Below are positions 11,492-24,222 of a stretch of 64,000 bases of DNA, piece after piece. The stretch is from Petrosia ficiformis. Lineage: Eukaryota > Porifera > Demospongiae > Haplosclerida > Petrosiidae. The DNA is taken from positions 824,960 to 888,959 of the forward strand of contig OX345641.1 of the NCBI GenBank assembly GCA_947044365.1, read 5' to 3'. Below the pieces are notes generated by a model that searched no databases, was not told the DNA's origin, and saw only the letters and a program-made list of their open reading frames with translations. Position 1 is the first letter of the stretch. Each line of letters begins with the position of its first letter. A program made the position numbers and the translations under genes.

Positions 11492-13519
11492 TTAGCTACC
11501 TTTCTTCAAGTAAAGCTTGTAGCGAAGCTGACTAACAAATGTGGATATTTGTTTCTTTTCTCCTTTTGTTTTACTAGTCTCATACTCTTCTGCAACTTTC
11601 CTGTTGACTTCAGTGAGGATGCTAACCAGATCATGATCTTCACTATATTCCTGGATAGCCTCAACAATACTCTGGATGAACCAAGAACCATCCTTTTCAT
11701 GGCGCCAGGCTGCATAGCCTGGAGGAACTGCATAAGCTGCTAGAATGTCAGCCTCTGTTGGTATTTTTAATTGATCTGTTGATTCCCCAGTTTCAACATT
11801 TTCTTCCATTTTACTTTGTTCATGATCTTTCGTGACTCCTCCATCTTCCTTGCCTCCCTGACATGCTTGAAAAATAAACAGTTTTGGCTTGTCCAGTAGA
11901 TTGGGACAGTTGTTCCCACGAAAAGGCTCAATAATCTCTTTATCGATGCCATAAAGAATTCCATGATCGCCATGTGTCAGTATTATGACTACAAAGCAAG
12001 TCAGCTCTGAATGCTTATGATGAGCCTGCCAAGCTAATTCCATCAGTTTAATAATCTCATTACGAGAGCAATTTTCATATATTTGAACTGCAAAATCGAG
12101 ATTTTGAAATACTGCTAACAAATCACTAGCATCTTTTTGGCTTCCATATCTTATATTACCATTTTTGAATCTCCAGTTGCCAACGATGAGGCAGTAGCCA
12201 TGAGGTGACAAAGTCATTGGATATGATCCCATTCCTATTCCTCGGGTGTCTCTTCTCTCCTGACTCTCTATTATCACATTGCTTATATCTGGAAGAGCAA
12301 TATTCATCGTTTCCATTTCATGATCACCTTTGAAAGATACATAATTAGAAGGAAATTGAAGTAATATTTATATTAATTTAAAGATGCATGTTTAATAAAC
12401 TCACTTTCACCATCAGGGAGGTCGTCACCATTAGTATCACTAGTTCCTATATAATACAATTGTCAGACAAGCAAACAAATTATTATATAGTCTGTTCACA
12501 TTCATGATGTCCTCAAAATTATGGTGTGATGACTTTATATGTAATATAATGTATAGTTTAATGTCATAAGGATAATACATGAGTATACTACAACTCAATA
12601 ATAATGAAGCAATGGATTGAAATTTGACATACACAAAAAAGAATGGAGAGTATAATTATATGATAATGGTGCAGGTAAAAAAATTATTGGTCATTCCAAA
12701 CTAAAGTTATGAACATTTGTCTGAGGTCATGGTGAACGTGATAGACCTTTAGTTATTCTTTAAGCAAGTGTTGGTTTGGCATTATAATTGTATATTTAGT
12801 TACATACCAGGAGGTTTGCATCCAACCAGAACATAGAGTTCACTGTTTCTTGAAAGCTCCTCGAATAGGTTTATATCGATTTTCTTCACAGCAGTCAAAA
12901 GATTATCTGGTGTTGCTTCATGCCCATTCCCTCTGAGCCACAGACTAATGATGTCAGTTAGTTGCCTTCGGTAATCACCTTCTATTGCTTGTATATCACC
13001 TAGTTGCACTTTAAGAGCCAATCCTAACTGATCCCAGCAAAATGCAATTGGTTGTAGTAATGTCAGTAATTTTGAAAAATCTGTACTGTGGATATGAAAC
13101 ATCACACAATAATGCACATTTTCTGAATATATATAGGACTACATTGATATTGACATACCAACTTCTTTAAGATTGTATGTATTTTCTACTTTTTCTGCAA
13201 TATTTTTGTGCTTAATTTTTCTCAAAGCACTAGCCAGGATTCCCCATGTATGATCTTTACCACTCATTCTCAACCAAACTGAAATGGTTTTAATTAGACA
13301 ATTTGAAGGATCACTCTTTGGTCTATAAATCTCATTATCGATGTCAGATTTCTTCAAACCTAAGTGCACCCCTAAGGAAACGTATTCACTTCTTGGTACT
13401 TTTTGTAGGAGCTGTACAAGGTCTCCCTCATGCTTATTAGATTTAACTAGAAAATAAAAGTTTATATTATAATTTTTGTACATTAATCAAAGCTATAATA
13501 ACTTACATCTTCCTGTCAT
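11492..13519 (-). CDS. Death-Death-caspase protein, copy C (type I)
   Basis: Exons: 13507-13519 (start), 13159-13446 (Death 1), 12808-13080 (Death 2), 12405-12446 (linker) and 11492-12327 (caspase), predicting 483 aa. Relative to copy A, 10 nt are missing at the beginning of Death exon 2. The ancestral acceptor would therefore frameshift into a stop, but a new TACAG acceptor 5 nt further in restores frame. The caspase has an in-frame 21-nt deletion that removes seven residues (TDGKTVS) from the loop after the catalytic His, giving HGILYGIDKEI. The catalytic His (ILTHGDHG), Cys (QACQGG) and AWRHEKDGSWF are kept. Whether protease activity survives the loop deletion is unclear. Confidence 0.8.
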
Positions 13520-14711
13520 CCTTAAGTCACAAAGTGACGGTGCAGTATACTAATACTATATATATATATACTATCTTCGGTGTATCATTTAGGAGGAAGA
13601 GATATCATAACATTTGAGTAACCACAATAGTAATATGATCTATATAAGGAGTGTTTTTCCCAGTCACTTAAACTGATATCTAACAATTATAATAACTCAA
13701 AAGTAGTTGACAGGATCTATAGGAGTGTTCTTTCCAAGAAAGTGAGGGCCTATCACTTGATAACAGCAGTGTGTTTGGTAGCATTTTCATAGGTAGTTGT
13801 GGTTTAAGTAGTTAATGTATTCTTAAATGTGCGTTATGCTGTTTATAACACCATCAGTATGAAATGTGATCGTCTCAATGTCACATGATCTATATACTGA
13901 ACAGCTACATGTATGTATGAAAAACACTTCTCATATTTACAGAGTTAACACTTGTCATAAAATCATTAACATTTTAAGCACCATAATAATTACTACAGAA
14001 TTTTAAAAATTGATCAACATTAAAAACAATCAACTATATACATGTACATGTTCACCAATGTACATGTACAATGTAAATGTACAACATAATTAATAATAAA
14101 GTAATAATAATAATTGTTATATATATTATAATATTTAAAAGACCAAAAAACTCCACAAAGAACAGTTTCATAATATCTTCTGCTAATAAATATTTTTATG
14201 ACATCGTCTGTTTTTAAATTATAGTTAAAATACATGCATGGCAAGTACACTTTACATTTTAAAAGTATACTATACCACATGATCAATCATAATTATAATA
14301 ATTGTGTTTATCTTATTTCTTATTTGTTTGATGACGTCAGCTCCGCACATTTTGTAATCTAGCTGACATTTGATCTTCTTCAGTACATTCATCCACATCC
14401 ATTGCTATACATGAAAGAAAGAAACACAAACAGTATATCCATTTTGATAGTATAAGCTATATTGAAAGTGAATCTAATTTGCTTGTGGTAGGAAGTACAG
14501 TTAATTATACTCTTACAAGTGTATCTCAATATTGAAATTTATATACACACAAAAAGAATAGAGAGTATAATTATATGAGAATGGTGAAGGTAAAAAATTA
14601 TTGGTCATTCCAAAGTAAAGGTATGAACATGTTTTTGAGGTGAAAGTAAACGTGAATGACTTTTATATAGTATGCAAGACTTTAGTATAAACAAGTGTAT
14701 ATAGAGAAAAC
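13520..14711. other. Spacer upstream of copy C with exon-like block
   Basis: AT-rich spacer. It contains the conserved exon-like segment (about 14335-14412, minus strand) with the palindrome TGACGTCA next to it at about 14333-14340. That palindrome matches a CRE/ATF site and is kept upstream of G but altered upstream of A, D and J. No other gene is seen. Confidence 0.45.
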
Positions 14712-15203
14712 AACATCCCTATATTTGCTTTGTGATGACTATGTATTAAGCATTGCTGATGGCACTAGTGTCTCTACCTTTCTGTGTACTCGAAAGCTGG
14801 GGCCTGAAGAAGTAAGTGTAAGCCTGATTGCAGTCTAAATACACAGATCTTTGATGAACTGACTGAAGTACTCCTTCAAGGTTCTAAATGATGACTTCCT
14901 CGTGTCTGAAACTCAACAACTTATCATACTTACTTGTTAAAGATTCTTGCATAATATTTATACTGTTTCTCTGCTATATACAACAGTTATTAGCAGTTTT
15001 ACATCCTTTCTGAAGCTTCCTGGCTGCTCTGTAGCTCAAACGCGCGTTCTTTTACGCGCCACGCCTATTAATTGACCGAGCCGGCCCCCGAGAATGATGC
15101 AACTTCCTTAACTACATATACAACGCATAGTCGCGCAAGTGACACAAACATATAATATATATATATCCATTAAACCCCGTGGAAAGCAATTATAGGGATG
15201 GCC
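14712..15203 (-). mobile_element. CATCCCTATGATTGCTTT-TIR MITE-like element, copy 1
   Basis: Bounded by aacatccctatatttgcttt on the left and aaagcaattatagggatg on the right, which are inverted copies. The interior matches the elements at 15975-16350, 53565-53946 and 57790-58243 in reverse orientation, including the GC-rich stretch with ggccccc and the run ttaaggaagttgcatcatt. No open frame, so non-autonomous. This copy is the longest and lies about 0.8 kb from an oppositely oriented relative. Confidence 0.7.
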
Positions 15204-15248
15204 CTATGGGCCATAAAAACAGCCCCATAGTATGTGTTACTGCAAACC

Positions 15249-17501
15249 TCAGTGACATATATACATAGCTCTATAATACAACTTAAATTTCCAATTATTG
15301 TCAATGATTAGGCAGTAGCCACGGGGCAACAAGCGCATTAAATATGATCCCATTTGTATTCCATGGATGCCTGTTCCCTCCTGTCTCTCTGTTGGAAGCA
15401 CTGGATTTGTGGTACCGTTTATATAGATAGAAAGCAAATTGTGAGCAGTATGGATATGCCAACACAACTAGCAGTGCAGTAGGGTAGGTTGTGAGATAAA
15501 AATATTCACATATACATGTATATGTATTCAAGAGGCATGTTGAAATTATATTGAACTCACTTTCACCATCAGGTTGGTCTTCCTCACTTTTACCATCAGG
15601 TTGGTTTTCATCACTTTTAATGTCATTAGTTCCTGTAGTTGTCAGAAAATTATATAATTTAATTTTGTCCAAATGTTGGTATTTGTATAGATTTACTACT
15701 AATTACCAGGAGGTTCAAACATGTTTTTAAGGTGAAAGTAAACGTGAATGACTTTTATATAGTATGCAAGACTTTAGTATAAACAACAGCCCCATAGTAT
15801 GTGTTACTGCAAACCTCAGTGACATATATACATATGTCTATAACTTAATGGAAAGTTCACTACTAGTTGTTTCCTTCTTATCAGTACTTTCTATTATGAA
15901 ATAGAATATTATTGAGAATTTAAAATACAGAGAGTATAATACACTTTACTCATAACCATTAATTTCTTATTAGGGCCATCCCTATGATTGCTTTCCCATG
16001 AGTTTGATGTATGTTCATATAATATATATCTTTCTGTAACTTATGCAAGTATGCTTTGTATACGTAGTTAAGGAAGTTGAGTAATTCCAGGGGGCTTGGT
16101 CAATGACGTGTAATAGAACACATGGCGTCGCACGCTCGAGCTCTACAAAACAGCAGAAAGAAAGCTGCTTATAGCTTTATGTAGAAACTGGAACTAATAG
16201 CTGTTCTAGGTGCAATACAATCCTAAAGTTTTACAAGAACCTATAAAAAGTAAGAAGAGTAGGAAATCACTCTAACAGTATGTTGTGTTTCAGACATGAG
16301 AATGTCAGCCATGATTATATACTGAACCACAAAGCAATCATAGGGATACATTTTTCTCTATAATCAGTTTTAAATACTCTATGTATTGTAAAACACTCAA
16401 ATCTTTTATTTGCTATAATTATGTCACACTGAAACTAACGTTGTCAAAGTAATCAGTTTATTAAGAATCAAAACAATAATGTCCTAATATCCATTATAAG
16501 CTATATTGAAAGTGAATCTAATTTGCTTGTGGTAGGAAGTACAGTTGATTGTACTCTTACAACTGTATCTCAATATTGAAATTTGTATATACATAATAAG
16601 AATGGAGAGTATAATTATATGAAAATGGTGCAGGTAAAAAATTATTGGTCATTCCAAACTAAAGTTATGAACATTTGTCTGAGGTCATGGTGAACGTGAT
16701 AGACCTTTAGTTATTAGCTATACTTTAAGCAAGTGTTGGTTTGGCATTATAATTTTATATTTAGTTACATACCAGAAGGTTTGCATCCAACCAGAACATA
16801 GAGTTCACTGTTTCTTGAAAGCTCCTCGAAAAGGTTTATATCGATTTTCTCCATAGCAGTTAAAAGATTATCTGGTGTTGCTTCATGCCCATTCCCTCTG
16901 AGCCACAGACTAATGATGTCAGTTAGTTACCTTCGGTAATCACCTTCTATTGCTTGTATATCACTTAGTTGCACTTTAAGAGCCAATCCTAACTGATCCC
17001 AGCAAAAGGCAATTGGTTGTAGTAATGTTAGCAAACTTGAAAAATAGGCATCACTTTGTACTGTGAATATGAAACATCACACAATAATGCACATTTTCCT
17101 AAATATAAAACCATAAGACCACATTGATATATTGACATACCAACTTCTTTAAGATTGTATGTATTTTCTACTTCTGCTGCAATATTTTTGTGCTTTATGT
17201 TTCTCAAAGCACTAGCCAGGATTCCCCATGTATGATCCTTACCACTCATTCTCAACCAAACTGAAATGACGTTAATTAGACAATTTTTAGGATCACTCTT
17301 TGGTCTATAAATCTCATTATCAATGTCAAATTTCTTCAAACCTAAGTGCACCCCTAAGGAAACGTATTCACTTCTTGGTACTTTTTGTAGAAGCTGTACA
17401 AGGTCTCCCTCATGCTTATTAGATTTAACTAGAAAATAGAAGTTTATATTATAATTTTTGTACATTAATCAAAGTTATAATAACTTACATCTTCCTGTCA
17501 T
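15249..17501 (-). pseudogene. Death-Death-caspase pseudogene, copy D
   Basis: Recognisable pieces on the minus strand: start exon 17489-17501, Death 1 17141-17428, Death 2 16773-17060, linker exons 15855-15890 and 15561-15632, and a caspase stub at about 15249-15440. Death exon 2 carries an in-frame stop (CAA to TAA at 16927-16929). The donor of the first linker exon is gone. The caspase stub keeps only the start of the domain (MGSYLMRLLPRGYCLIIDNN) and then diverges, so both catalytic residues are absent. It shares with copy K the two-exon linker, the caspase stub and a MITE in the same intron, so D and K are sister duplicates. The Death 1 exon remains open. Confidence 0.8.
15975..16350 (+). 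mobile_element. CATCCCTATGATTGCTTT-TIR MITE-like element, copy 2
   Basis: Starts gccatccctatgattgcttt and ends aaagcaatcatagggatac, an inverted terminal repeat of about 18 bp. It lies in the intron between Death exon 2 and the linker of pseudogene D, the same place as the copy in K. It has no coding capacity. Confidence 0.75.
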
Positions 17502-18785
17502 CCTTAAGTCACAAAGTGACGGTGCAGTATACTAATACTATATATATACTATCTTCAGTGTATTATTTAGGAGGAAGAGATATCATAACATTTGATTATA
17601 TTAAGTAGCCACAACAGCAATATGATCTTGATTATAATTATGTGATATGATCTATATAAGGAGTGGGTGACTATAGTTAGTATATGAAATGCATGTGATC
17701 ATCTCAATGTCACATGATCTATAATTATACTGAACAGCTATCCATGAAAAACACTTGTCATGTTTACATTTGGCATCTAGATTCATTCTGCCCTCTGTAC
17801 GAGAACTAGTAATATGTGAGTAGGTGTATATGTAATTTAATACTAAGTAGGTGTATATGTATTTTAATACAATGACAGTGCAGTGTAAACAGGCATACAT
17901 GTGAGGGTGCAAGAGATATCATAACATTACTACATTATTAAATGTATTTTTATAGTTATATTCCAGTGAATGTAATATGTTAAGTACATTGTAAATCGAT
18001 CTTTACATGTACTTCTGATCTTCAACAACATCAAGTAGCATTATATTCAATCATATCTTATAACACAGCACTTCAGTTTGCTTTTACTGTTTGCTAACAT
18101 AGAAATCATAATCGATAAATAATGTCATTCTTATTAATTCACGAAGTAATAGTGACAGTGCAGTATACTGTAATATAGTATATTATATATACTCCATGTT
18201 TTAGGAGGATGACAATGCAGAGATATCATATGAAGTAACACAATGGTAATATGATCTATATAAGGAGTGTTCTTCCCAGTGATAATATCATATGCCAATT
18301 CAATAGTAATCAAGCTAACAAATACGGATATTTGTTTTTTTCTTGTTTACTACTGCTTAAATTTTTCCATAATAAAAAACATCTAAAAATTATAATTAAA
18401 ATGCATGTATGTATGACAAGTACTTCGTAATAATTAGTAATAATTATAATGTGTTTATGTTATTTGTTTGATGACATCACATTTTTTTATCTAGCTGACA
18501 GTTGATCTTCTTCAGTACATTCATCCACATCTATTGCTATACATGAAAGAAACACAAACAGTATATCCATTTTGATTGTATAAGCTATAATGAAAGTGAA
18601 TCTAGTGGTAGGAAGTAGAGTTAATTACACTCTTACAAGTGTATCTTATAGTCTGCATGTTTACATTTGTTAAAATGATGACTTTATTATGTACTATAGT
18701 GTATAGTTTAATGTAAAATTAATAATATAACTCAATATTGAATCAATGTATTGAATGTTACATATATTATAAAAAAAGAAAGGTT
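17502..18785. other. Spacer upstream of pseudogene D
   Basis: About 17640-18300 is almost the same as about 2575-3200 upstream of copy A. After that a shortcut joins directly to the segment homologous to about 4180-4620, so roughly 0.9 kb including the MITE of the A spacer is absent here. The conserved exon-like block is at about 18475-18545. No gene is seen. Confidence 0.55.
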
Positions 18786-19045
18786 ATGTGTAGTTATATA
18801 CAATACTATATAACTACATGTACATGTATATGATTATGTGTAGTTACATACAATACTATATATAACTACATGTACATGTATATGATTATGTGTAGTTACA
18901 TACAATACTATATAACTACATGTACATGTATATGATTATGTGTAGTTACATACAATACTATATAACTACATGTACATGTGTATGTACATGTACATGTATT
19001 ATGGTTATGTGTAGTTACATACAATACTATATAACTACATTTATT
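18786..19045. repeat. 50-bp-unit minisatellite, about 5 copies
   Basis: Same 50-bp unit as at 4632-4965, with one unit extended by extra TACATG words. It is followed by the CATA microsatellite at about 19190-19290 and then by SDF2 copy 2. Confidence 0.9.
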
Positions 19046-19329
19046 TGTATTGCATAAAGGAAATTAGTTTGTGATTATAATTATACAAATATTTTCATTT
19101 GTTTTCGTATACTTTCATATTTAGCATGTGTATTTACATAATTTCAAGTTTAGTCTGTTTTCTAGTAAACACATAGATCTACAACATACCTATACATACA
19201 TACATGTACATACATACATACATACATGTACATACATACATACATACATGTACATGCATACATACATATGTATGTACGTACATGCACGTACATCTGTTTG
19301 TTCATCTATCCACATTCTTCCATACACAG

Positions 19330-21024
19330 AGATTCAGTGAAGTGTAATTCAGTTACCCGTCTTCAACATCTCTCTACTCAATTGTTTCTTCACAGTCATA
19401 AATTCACCTCTCCATTGTCTGGTAACCAGGAAGTGAGTGCCTTTGGCAATGGAGGTAAGGGGATAGAGGTAATTGGACCACTGGATATAATTATACATGT
19501 ACACATGTAGATGGATGAATGGACGGATGGATGGACGAACGAATGGATGGGATACTAAATGGGGTTTCATGCTGGTTTATGTTAGCAATTGAGAGATGAA
19601 GGAGTTCGTACAGTCATATGGGGATGAATCAGGGTAACACAGGAACTCCCCCTCAAATGTTTTTCAGATTATTTAGTACAAATAGTTCAGGTCTGTTAAT
19701 TATATATACTGTATATGGGGAGCAGGTCATGAGTGGTGAAAATATATGAAAACGTTTATTAATATTTCCATACCCTGGTTACCTGAAGTTCTAAAACGTA
19801 CTTATAAAATAGTAACATGATTTTTTATATGTTCAGTTAGTCACTTTCACCCCTTCTTCTACAATGTTTCATTACATGCTCTTGTGTTGCTAGGTGATAA
19901 CTGGATCGTTGATTGTAATGACTCCAGTGAATATTGGAATAGAGATGATCTTGTGAGATTCAAACACAAGGACACTGGAAAGTATGTCTTAATATAACTA
20001 CATTATACATGTACATGTAATATACATGTTACATATGTACGTACATGTACATGTACATGTGTAGTTTGTGTACAATGTACCTATCAAGGCTATTATACAT
20101 GTTTATGTATATTCCCAATAAATATATTTATTCATACATGTACATGTATATGTATAATTATGTGTATGTACATCCATAATTCCAAATGTCTATCCATCAA
20201 TATCAATTTGTTCTCCATTTATCCATCCATCTATCTATCCATCCATTCATCAATCCATCCACCCATTCATCCATCTATCCATCCATTCATCTATTTATCC
20301 ATCCATCCACCCATTTATCCATCCATTCATCTATCCATCTATTTATCATTCAATATAGATAATCTTACACTTCCTCATATTGTCTTCATTATCTGTTTCT
20401 CTAACAGGTTTCTTCATTCCAGTGGTCACTCGTATGGTAGACCAATAGCTGGTCAAAGAGAAATATCAGCATATGGAAATGCTGGTAACCAGAATAACCT
20501 ATGGACAGCAATGGTATGATCACACCTCCATGCTCAAACTATATTAGCCACACCCCCTCTGTGAAGTGACTTACAAGATGTGCTGATTCAGTATGCATAG
20601 AATCGTGCACACCAATCAAATTCTAGTATTGTGAAATGTGATCAAATGTCACATGACTACTACAATTATAAATGTAGAAATAATACTTTCAAATTTAAAG
20701 TGCCTAAAAAGAATATTTTTTATAAATCAGTGAGCACAACAAAATGAAATGCTACCAGACACTTCTCTATGTACATGTACATGTAGGTAGGGGAGGTTAC
20801 TAATTACGTGTACATGTACATAATAGGTTACCACTTACATGTACATGTAGGTGGGCGAGGTTACCAGTTACATGTACATACATGTAGTAGGGTCAGGTTA
20901 CAAGTACATGTATCTCCAGCTTCATTTTTATTGGTTCATCTATTAAAGTTGTCTTTTATCCTTCATTTTTGTTCTCTCTCTCCAGGAGGGTGTGTATATG
21001 GAGCCAAATAACGAGAATTTGTAA
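19330..21024 (+). pseudogene. SDF2-like MIR-domain gene, 5'-truncated copy 2
   Basis: Exons: 19330-19454 or 19468, 19894-19981, 20408-20513 and 20986-21024. They encode MIR repeats 2-3 of an SDF2-type protein ([36 protein letters not shown]). One A is missing in the ggtaaaggggat stretch, which would shift the frame before the usual donor at 19468. The deletion also makes a stronger donor, GGAG|GTAAGG, at 19454. Using it loses five residues but keeps phase 1. The 5' part of the gene (signal peptide, MIR 1) is absent. Confidence 0.7.
20216..20345. repeat. (ATCC)n microsatellite in SDF2 copy 2 intron
   Basis: CATC/CATT/TATC run in the second intron, equivalent to the runs in the other SDF2 copies. 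Confidence 0.85.
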
Positions 21025-22100
21025 CCACACCCATTTTTAGATGGAAATTGTAATTCTGAATTTAATTAATAGTTGTAACCATTAATTTATTTGTAGCTTG
21101 TAACATCAATGACATCACATGACATCACATGACATCATATTACATCACGTGTGTGAGAAATACATCTTGTTGTTTTAAACAGGATTTACCCGATATGTCA
21201 AATTCGCTTTTCTTTATAATTATTTCAACTTCTTCATTTCTGTAATGAACTGTTGATTCAATTTCATGTTTTCCACTCGTATTCACAGTACTGTTATGGT
21301 AAGACTGGTCTAGGCCTCTAGTAAGGTTCATGACAAAGTTGACAAAAAAACATAGTTGAGCACTTCATATCATATTTCTGGTTGGCCACCTCAATAAGAC
21401 AGAGAAAGCAGGAGCTGTTACAGAGACTAGATATACTGCTATTTTCAAGCTATATCATCACCTATTATCTTAATGGAGTGGTCATCATTTCTTTCACAGT
21501 GGGTGATACTTCCTAATGTTATGGAGACATTTACAGTTTTCTCATAATTGATACTGTCGTAAAAGGGCTGAAATTTAATAGTTAAAAAGATCAATACAAA
21601 AATAGATTTTTGTCATAACAGCATGGCTCAATTATACTTTATAAATTCAAGGATGTACGGAAGAGAAGGGTTCTAACACTGTACATGTATACACAAAAAA
21701 GATTAAGAGAATACTTTATCTCACTTGAACTATAACCACATGCAACTAAGTTTGTATATGTATTTACTATCATGTGACTTATAGTTAACTGATCTATATA
21801 TATCACGTTACGCTTATTAGTATGGCAAAGTTAAGTTTTAGTATATATGGACATTATAATCAAAACCAAAGAAACTATAATTGTAACTATAAATGAAATT
21901 AATAATTTTAATAAACTACATTACAGTACACTGCAAAAAAAAAACTAATTAGTACTACGAATAAATGAAATAATAATTATAATAAACTAAGTTACAGTAC
22001 AGCCACTCCTATTTTCTCTTCTTTTTCCCCAGAGACTATATCTATTAGAATGAATTTGAATTTACATAATTGTGATTGATGACATCATAATAATGTCATC
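21025..22100. other. Convergent spacer between SDF2 copy 2 and caspase E
   Basis: Same 3' flank block as 6989-8081. The minus-strand frame of 63 codons at 21140-21331 is intact here and in copies 4 and 5 but has no recognisable domain and is broken in copies 1 and 3, so I do not call it a gene. Confidence 0.5.
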
Positions 22101-23834
22101 CTAAGCACATTTAATCCTTACTTTCTCTTTCTTTAAGTAAAGCTTGTAGCGAAGCTGACTAACAAATGAGGGTATTTGTTTCTTTTCTCCTTTTGTCTTA
22201 CTAGTCTCATACTCTTTTGCAACTTTCCTGTTGACTTCAGTGAGGATACTAACCAGATCTTGATCTCCACTGAATTTATCTATGGCAGCAACAAGACTCT
22301 GAATAAACCAAGAACCATTTTCATTTCGCCAGGCTTTGTAACCAGGAGGAACTGCATATGCTGCTAGAATGTCAGCCTCTGTAGGTAGTTTCAACTGATC
22401 TGTCCATTCTCCAACCTCAACCCTATCTTCCAAACCTTGTCCTGTCTCTGCCAATTCATCTGTCCCCTCTTGCTTCACCCCATCATCCAGTCTGCATCCT
22501 CGACATGCTTGGAAAATAAAGAGCTTGGGCTTGTCCAAAAGTGTGGGACATTTTTCACCTCGAAAAGGCTCAATAACTTGTTTATCGATGGACACTTCTT
22601 CATTATCAGTACCGTAAAGAACCCCATGATTGCCATGTGTCAGGATTACAACTGCAAAGCAATTGAACTTTGAGTGATCCTTACCACTGGCTTGTTTCAT
22701 CAATTCAATAATCTCATTACTTTTGAGATTTTCATAAGAGAAAACTTGAAATTTGTGATTTTGGAACATTTCCTTTAAATCTTTAGCATCTTGCTGGCTT
22801 CCAAATCTCTCACTGTCTTCTTTGAATCTCCAATTATTGTCAATGATTAGGCAGTAGCCACGAGGCATTGAATTCATTGGATATGATCCCATTTCTTTTC
22901 CTCGGGTGTCTGTTCCCTCCTGACTCTCTGTTGTCACCTTGCTTATATCTGGAAGAGCAATATTCATTGTTTTTGTTTCACCATTCGAAGATACATACTT
23001 AGAAGGAAGTTGAACTAAAGATGTTTTGCCATCAGGGAGGTCATCACATTCAGTATCATTAGGTCCTATGTTAAAATTTTCAGACATGCAAACAATAATT
23101 GTTAATTATATTTTAATGTAAGAGTTGATTTGTCAGTATAATATAAATTTACTTATATACATACCAGGAGGTTTGCATCCAACCAGACCATAGAATTCAT
23201 GATTCATGGACAGATGTTCTGCCAAGCGGCCTTCCTCAATTGTGTCCAAAGCACAAGCGAGAGCTTCTGGAGTCCGATTTTTCCCATTTCTCTTTAGCCA
23301 GATATTAAGGATTTCACTCAGTTGTCTCTGGTAATCATTTTCAAGTGCTATTGCTTGTATCACACTTTGTGGCACATTATGAGCTAATGCTAGCTGGTTC
23401 CAGCGAGATGCAGTTGGATGTAGCAATTGCATCAATTTACCATGATCAATGTGTGGGACTATATGAATACACAATAACACATGCACTCACTTTTGTGTTG
23501 TATGTACATACAAACATAATTATATACCTTCTTTGGAATGGTCTTTTGTCACCTTTCTTGCTATATCATGTTGATGAACTGTTTCTAAAGCATTAACCAG
23601 AGTTCCCCAAGTACGATCCTTTCTTTTTGATCTGAGCCGATGTGCAATGAGATCCCTGAGGCAATCCAATGGTTTTTTACTTGGCTGGTATGTCTCATTA
23701 TCTACTAACGTTTTATCCAAACCTAACTCAGTCCCTATGTTAGTATAACTACATACCGGTAATTCTTTTAGAAACTGTACCAGTCTTCCTTCATACTGAT
23801 TAGATTTGGCTAGTAAGAGAAATTGACGTAACAT
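22101..23834 (-). CDS. Death-Death-caspase protein, copy E (type II)
   Basis: Exons: 23528-23809 (Death 1), 23165-23458 (Death 2) and 22101-23065 (linker plus caspase), all phase 1. The nearest in-frame ATG is at 23832-23834, inside the former first intron, giving 521 aa; the type I start exon is not found. Death 2 includes NQLALAHNVPQSVIQAI and WLKRNGKNRTPEAL. Caspase motifs are RFGSQQDAKDL, ILTHGNHG, FIFQACRGC and AWRNENGSWF, so the catalytic His and Cys are present. The C-terminus (KKEKVRIKCA) resembles copy I. It lies convergent to SDF2 copy 2. Confidence 0.8.
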
Positions 23835-24034
23835 TTTTGTGAGAGCTATACTCTGCAAAAACAGTTTGGTTATTTCAATCTATCATTTACCTCAATTGCA
23901 TTTCAAATATTTAACTTTTGGTGTTGGAATGTTGTTCACAACGACTTAGTCAGTACTTCCCCCACTATGAGTTTACAAAATTACTGATATTCTCTTTGTC
24001 ATCCTCCACTTTCAGTTTACTTAGTCCTTACACA

Positions 24035-24222
24035 TACTATATAACTACATGTACATGTATATGATTATGTGTAGTTACATACAATACTATATAACTACAT
24101 GTACATGTATATGATTATGTGTAGTTACATACAATACTATATAACTACATGTACATGTGTATGTACATGTACATGTATTATGGTTATGTGTAGTTACATA
24201 CAATACTATATAACTACATTTA
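24035..24222. repeat. 50-bp-unit minisatellite, about 3.5 copies
   Basis: Shortest version of the array. It begins only about 200 bp upstream of caspase E (after about 23835), so the spacer and the type I gene seen in other modules are missing here. The CATA repeat at about 24370-24470 follows. Confidence 0.9.

Noticed and set aside
15000..15120. Possible CpG-rich promoter near acgcgcgttcttttacgcgc
   Set aside because: The GC-rich stretch is the core of a MITE-like element that recurs at three other positions, so it is better explained as transposon sequence.
21140..21331. 63-codon minus-strand frame shared by copies 2, 4 and 5 (Lys/Glu/Ser-rich)
   Set aside because: Conserved only because the block is a recent duplication; copies 1 and 3 have lost the start or are frameshifted, and no domain is recognisable.
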